From Buxus sempervirens (taxonomy: Eukaryota > Streptophyta > Magnoliopsida > Buxales > Buxaceae): DNA of 64,000 bases. Where the stretch lies: contig OX387186.1 of the NCBI GenBank assembly GCA_947561395.2, forward strand, positions 46,457,220-46,521,219, given 5' to 3'. Each line of letters starts with the position of its first letter. Position 1 is the first letter of the stretch. A model generated the notes under the pieces. The model was not told the DNA's origin. It saw nothing but the letters and a program-made list of their open reading frames with translations, and made no database searches. Of this stretch, positions 59,045-64,000 are shown one piece after another. Made by a program: the position numbers and the translations under genes.

Positions 59045-60012
59045 TATAGGACCATAGCATTTGAGCAAACAACCTCCACTTGAAAAGTTAATGTTACGAT
59101 AAGATCTTATGAGTTGAATGGATGCTATTCACCAGGTATATCATGTTATAATGTACAGAAAATACATAAAAAGTGGTAAATGACAAATTCGAATTTCCCT
59201 CATAATTTCTGGCTAGATGTGCTTGAATAATTGAAATCCACACCTGATCTCTAACTAGTAGTAACAACACTAACTTTAAATCGTGCCATCCCTTTCGAAT
59301 AACACTAAATGCAGAACACTGTAAAAGGCTAAGAGTAAAACAGAGCTCACACCAAATGCAGACCACTGTAAAAGGTGAAGAGTAAAGCAGAGCTCACACC
59401 AACAGATAAAAAGGAAAACAAAAGAATTACAGAATAACAAATTATTTTAATTGACCCGAAAAGAATTGCAACATTAACTGTGTGGAGAGAAACCAACTGC
59501 AATTTGAAATGGATTAAGGAGCATTAAATTTTACCAATCCAACTCCGCCATTCGTCAAACAAAAACCAAAAAGGGAAATTGGGACAAGAAAGAAACATTG
59601 AACACAGATGAATCCAACAATAGACGGGGAATTAAGAAAACCCAGAAACAAAATCATGAATTAAACCGTACTGAAAGCGTCTATTCATGGATTCTTCTTA
59701 TTAAAAGAAATAAAGAAGGCGACCATAAACATTTGGGTTATGGTCCTAGATGTTAAGTGCTCAACCAATGAAGTGTCCATAAACATTTGGGCTTTTGGAG
59801 CAATGGTTAGGCACGTAACAGTCCTCTGTAGAATTCAACACTATTCACCAAGCTAAGGAAAACCCAGTCATGAAAAATGTAGTATTTCCATAACTCGCAT
59901 TTCCACACATACTGATGTCATGAAATTACTTATTTAACAAAACATTAACAGTATCTCAGAAAATGAGAGAATTAAGTGAAGAAATGAACTCGACCCAAAA
60001 TGCAAAACAAAC
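59045..60012. other. Intergenic; short tandem duplication
   Basis: The only clear structure is a direct duplication of about 51 bp (59305-59401) with units containing AATGCAGAACACTGTAAAAG / AATGCAGACCACTGTAAAAG. No gene is supported. If the possible exon at 60013 is real, this is its intron. Confidence 0.4.
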
Positions 60013-60200
60013 CTGAAAGGTATGAGCAGGAAGTTGCCATCCATGGCGCCTGACCATAACTGTAGAACTCCTTAGGCCGTGAAATGGCAAAACCTTGGTC
60101 ACCCCACTTCAGATCACAAACAGAAAGTAAAACCCTAAGAGAGAGGAGCCATGAGAGAAGATCCTTTCAAAGTAAACTTCCCAGTCTTTCCCTGTGTTAA
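60013..60200 (-). other. Possible first exon of a minus-strand transcript
   Basis: Read on the minus strand, a CT-rich stretch with CTCTCTCTTAGGGTTTTAC (typical of plant 5' UTRs) leads to an ATG in good context (GGCGCCATGGATGG, ATG at 60044-60042). After MDGNFLLIPF comes a splice-donor-like CAG|GTTTGT ending at 60013. I could not find a second exon, so it could be a gene remnant, a non-coding transcript or chance. Confidence 0.25.
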
Positions 60201-61907
60201 CAGTAAAGAATTTTTCCTCCCGTGGCGGTCACCGAGGTCAGCTGATTTAATAGCAATATAATTAAAAAAAAAAAGAAGAAAAACAACAGAAAATTTTGAT
60301 CAGAAGAACAGAGAATGAGACACTCTAAAGTGAGAAGCAAACAAAACTTAAGTAAGGGAATGGAAATGTGGGAAGCACAAAGCACAAAGGTGTTGACGTC
60401 ATGGGTTCCTTTTTCTTGCAAAGAATGGTGGGAAACTAATGTTTGGGCTTTTGGTGGGCTCCCACCAAAAATATTCCTCCTAACCCAATCTTTGAAACCG
60501 GATCTGACATGAACTTCAATTCAACCGGTTTAATAGAAATTCAAACTCATTGAGCTATCACTTGACCAGGGACTTTGACTTGTGTTAATGACAGGTTTTT
60601 AAGCATAAACACAATGAGCTCATATCATTGAAATATACATTAAACCAATGATCTTTTGTCCTCACCAAGTATAAGATGATTATCTCAATGACATTTATTT
60701 ATCTAAAAATATAAAAAGTTTAAGTGTTTTTTGGTACATTGATTAGGCATTCTTCACGTAACACAAATCTGGTCTGCACGCACACACTCATCACACTTAC
60801 TTCCTTGAGAAGTACAACCTAAAAAGGAACCTGTAGGCCTACATATAATGATAATTCAAATAACTCTATGTATCTTAACTGAAAACGAGCTATCAAGTAC
60901 TATTCCTTTGGTTTGAAGATAGCGTTAGATGTAACCATCACAAGGCTTTGCCAGTGTCCAAGTGACTGGTCTAATGAAATTATAAAACGGGTTCAAGGTT
61001 TCATGGTCCAATCGGTGTACAGATTGTACCTTAAAAATTTACCATAAATTAACGGTTCCTAATCCTGCTATTTTCATGATAAGAAAATGTTTCTTACCAA
61101 AAAAATGATAAGAAAATGTTTGTTTTTATTTATAGTAATAAGTGTCATAGTTTAGGAATGTGTGTGGTGGATATTACGTCCATCATCTTAAGTAGACCGG
61201 ACCCCACAAGGCCGGAAATTTCTTTGATCGGAACCGTTCAATTGGAAACAATGCGTTGACCGGCCACAAATCCTAAGGCCTTGATCAAAAGTTTGGCAAT
61301 TAATTGCTTTCTCATAATGATTGTGGGCTTTATGTGCAAGAAATGGATCATTCCAAATCATGAATCTGTAAGTTGCACGATAGCACCTTCAAGATTAATT
61401 ATTGCTTATTTTTGGAGAACAGAATGGACGAATCTGGTTAAATTGGTCCCACCATAAGCTGTGGTCATGATTGGATTTGAAATGCTGACAAGTTTATATT
61501 AACTACATTAGAGATACACTGTATCACTTCAATTTACGAATAAAATGAATGATAATAAGAACAGTAGTTGTTAAGAATTTGACTTGAGAAGGTAAAGTTA
61601 ACAATATATAATTAAATAGAGAAAGTATTGTTGTGGTTGATGTATATGATTTTGAAGCATAATTTGGTGGAATATCAGTCACCCTTTTTTTTTCTTTTTT
61701 CTTTTTTTGAACTCATATATCTAGTGGAAGATATAAAATTTTAAATCATATTATTCAATAATTTAATATTTTCTTTATGTTGTAATAGTATTTTTATTAT
61801 ACAGTTATTATATATAAGCAATTAACTTTGGAGAATGGATTAGAAGGATAATTTGGGAATCTAAAATAGGTCAACCTAGAATGTTCCCAAGTCTATTTGA
61901 ATTTTGT
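60201..61907. other. Intergenic, no gene recognised
   Basis: AT-rich DNA. A short direct repeat (ATGATAAGAAAATGTTT, near 61075 and 61106) is the only structure noted. Confidence 0.5.
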
Positions 61908-61910
61908 TAA

Positions 61911-63292
61911 GGTTGCGTTTGGGATTGCTTATTAAAGTGCTTAAATCCTCTAATAACTTATTAAAGCACTTTTTAAGCTAATAAAGTCTTTGGTTATATG
62001 AAACGGGTAAGTGATTATCCGTAAGTAGTAGAGGAAGGGGATCCGTAAGGAGAACCTCTTGAGAGTAGCTTCTTCTTCCTCTGTTACATAAGCTTGTCTT
62101 TTTTCCTATCCCGATCGAGCTCAATGCGAAAACTTCTCTGCGAAAACTTCACCACCAGCGGCGGACGATAGAAAACCTAGACCACCAAAGAAATCAGCAT
62201 CCACAGATAAACTCTTGAAATGATTAGTTTCCGCAAACTTCCCCTTCCCCGTCTCACCGTTGGATTCCTTCGACTTCCCTGAATTGACGGTCATCGGGAC
62301 CCCACCGTTGTAGTTACAGTCGTTTTCTTCAAACATCGAAGGGATATCTAAAGATGCGAGTGGTCACTTCCTCCTTGTCCAAGAAAGACGTAGGAGCACA
62401 AGCGGCCGATTGAGAGAAAACCCTAGCTCCCATGACCAACCATAAGCTGGATCTTCTCTGCACCATGAAATAGCTTTGCCATTAAAGCAGTGAGATAGAG
62501 TAGAATGAGCAGAAGAGGAAGAGAGAGATTGAATTCCAGTTCGTAAGGCTTGCATTTTGCTGCTCTCCTTCTTCGGCCAAGGAAAAGAGAGAATTAGAGC
62601 TTTTTGCAGATTTCAAAGGTGAAAACAAAGGAATTTTGGCTAGGGCCGAGTCGCATCGCAGTTGCTTTCGTTTGTAAATGTCTTCGTTAAAAACAATCTC
62701 TTCAGAGTTTAGACGGAACGAAATGAATGGAAAAATAAAAAGGAAAAGATTTAAAAAAAATTACATGAATTCTTTTCTGTTTGATTGCATACAAAATCAT
62801 AAAGGAAAGTGAAAGAATGAATAAAATGTGAGAGTGGTGGGAGAAGGGACCAAATTCCCAGCGAACTGCGGTTCCATGGCCGAATTCTTTGCAGGTGGTT
62901 GGGTGTTTGGGATTATGTGTCTTGTGGATTATTGATGACGGCATTGAATCTTTGTAGGTCGAGATTTGAAACTCTAAGAGAGACAAAGGGAGAATGTTCT
63001 GAAAAGCTGAGATGAGATCGAAAAAGAGAATCAGGGAGAGAGAGAGAGAGAGAGAAAGGAAGGAGAGGAGATGAAAAGGAGCACTGTACCAGATATCGCC
63101 ATTGCAGTCACTGCTGCCATCCCACAATCCTTTGCAATTGACACCGTCCCGCAATCTTCTTTTTAAGTGGTGGTTTACCGAACACATTCTTGTTTTGAAT
63201 AATCAACTTCTTATGACTGTAGATAATACCTTTCATTAAAGCTCTTCTTCGTAAGTGCTCACCCATAAGCACTAGCTAGGCCAAACGCCACC
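61911..63292. mobile_element. Harbinger-type TIR element, possibly carrying captured gene sequence
   Basis: The ends GGTTGCGTTTGGG (left) and GGTGGCGTTTGGC (right, other strand) are inverted, with a TAA duplication (61908-61910, 63293-63295), as in PIF/Harbinger. Inner motifs AAAGTGCTTA and TAAGCAC are also inverted. The 1382-bp interior is not transposase. It looks like host gene 5' sequence on the minus strand, with frames at 62555-62364 (MQALRTGIQSLSSSSAHSTL.., transit-peptide-like) and 62336-62121 (KGKFAETNHFKSLSVDADFF). I do not recognise the source gene. It could be a Pack-type element. Confidence 0.5.
63030..63057. repeat. GA microsatellite
   Basis: About eleven GA dinucleotides followed by GA-rich sequence, inside the Harbinger-type element. 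Confidence 0.8.
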
Positions 63293-63295
63293 TAA

Positions 63296-64000
63296 ATCTC
63301 TTTACAAATTTATAAGTTGATGGCTGGCTTTGACATATGATTTGGATATTGGGAGAATGTGTCGCAAGTTACAATTTTCCATGACTTCTTTTTGCATGTT
63401 TCCTGGCAATAGTAGGTTTTTTAAATGATTTAATTAGCATTCAATAAATTTAAAAATTACAACTATTTTATACATCTCTATTGAATTCGGATCTTAATTG
63501 ATTGTTCAAATAAGGGTAAGTTCGAATCTGAATCTATCACAGACATGTCAATTTTTTGATCCGAATTCGAACCCAATGGAAATTTAATTAGATAACAATT
63601 CAGCATCTATTTATTGATAAAAGGGAAGGAGGGGAATATTCTCCCCAGATTCTGGCCTCCTTTTTTTTTCCCAAATATTACTTTCCCCAACTAAAACAAT
63701 CCCAACATATAACTAACACAACCACCTTCTTTTAAATTGAAACCCTAATGTTTCCTCTCCTACATGCAGTTCTGCATGTGCACCCTACTAGTTATTTTTT
63801 AAGTGTGGGTCCTGTAATGTTTCCCCAACATTTTTTGAAGTCTTTTGCATTCAACTATTTTCCAAACGTAGCCTTGAGTTTGACATCTGACAAATACCAA
63901 GTGCCTCTTCGATACATTTAGATTTGGCCTAACTAAACATGATTTTGAGAAATTTGAAATATGATAAGTAATAGTTTGATTATTCTGGTCCATGACACTC
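63296..64000. other. Intergenic AT-rich DNA, nothing recognised
   Basis: No supported gene, RNA or repeat is seen. The short minus-strand frame at 63993-63799 has no recognisable homology. Confidence 0.5.

Noticed and set aside
1-64000. tRNA, rRNA and snRNA genes
   Set aside because: I looked for typical tRNA box sequences and saw only retrotransposon primer sites, which match tRNA 3' ends but are not genes.

Overview
This is a nuclear window from a flowering plant, most likely a woody dicot. The evidence is a split ankyrin/PGG membrane-protein gene of the ACD6/ITN1 type with short plant introns, Tork-type copia and Tat/Ogre-type gypsy LTR elements, CACTA, hAT and PIF/Harbinger DNA transposons, plant L1 and RTE LINEs, and low overall GC. 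There are no operons. Nearly everything outside the one host gene is mobile DNA.

Layout. (1) 669-12040, minus strand: one host gene in five exons whose splice phases all agree, giving a predicted 693-residue ankyrin-PGG protein. Its third intron (8.2 kb) holds an antisense copia element (1974-7779), itself carrying a small hAT-like element, and a PIF/Harbinger-type MITE (8784-9994) that carries a second hAT-type MITE. (2) 12041-15410: intergenic, with T-rich repeats and a 794-bp direct tandem duplication that includes an extra copy of a CACTA end. (3) 15411-47955: a defective CACTA transposon of about 4.7 kb, blown up to 32.5 kb by nested insertions. One nest is three solo LTRs inside one another (18680-26589 holds 21103-26041, which holds 22755-25877). 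The other is a solo LTR (27142-47108) split by a nearly whole, young 17.5-kb Ogre-type element (28004-45470). Every layer still has readable target-site duplications, so the order of events can be read directly: CACTA first, then the two outer LTRs, then the inner ones. (4) 47956-64000: remnants, comprising a 334-bp TRIM, an eroded RTE LINE, a plant L1 LINE (about 52.4-58.55 kb) probably inside a copia-type solo LTR and itself carrying a 648-bp insert, a possible first exon on the minus strand near 60.0-60.2 kb, and a Harbinger-type element (61911-63292) that may carry captured gene sequence.

I found no new enzymatic system. The most informative items are the ankyrin-PGG gene tolerating a transposon-filled intron, the five-layer nest with intact target duplications, the Ogre-type element with its extra ORF1 and three tandem arrays, and a 4-bp loop inversion between inverted repeats in the CACTA coding region.
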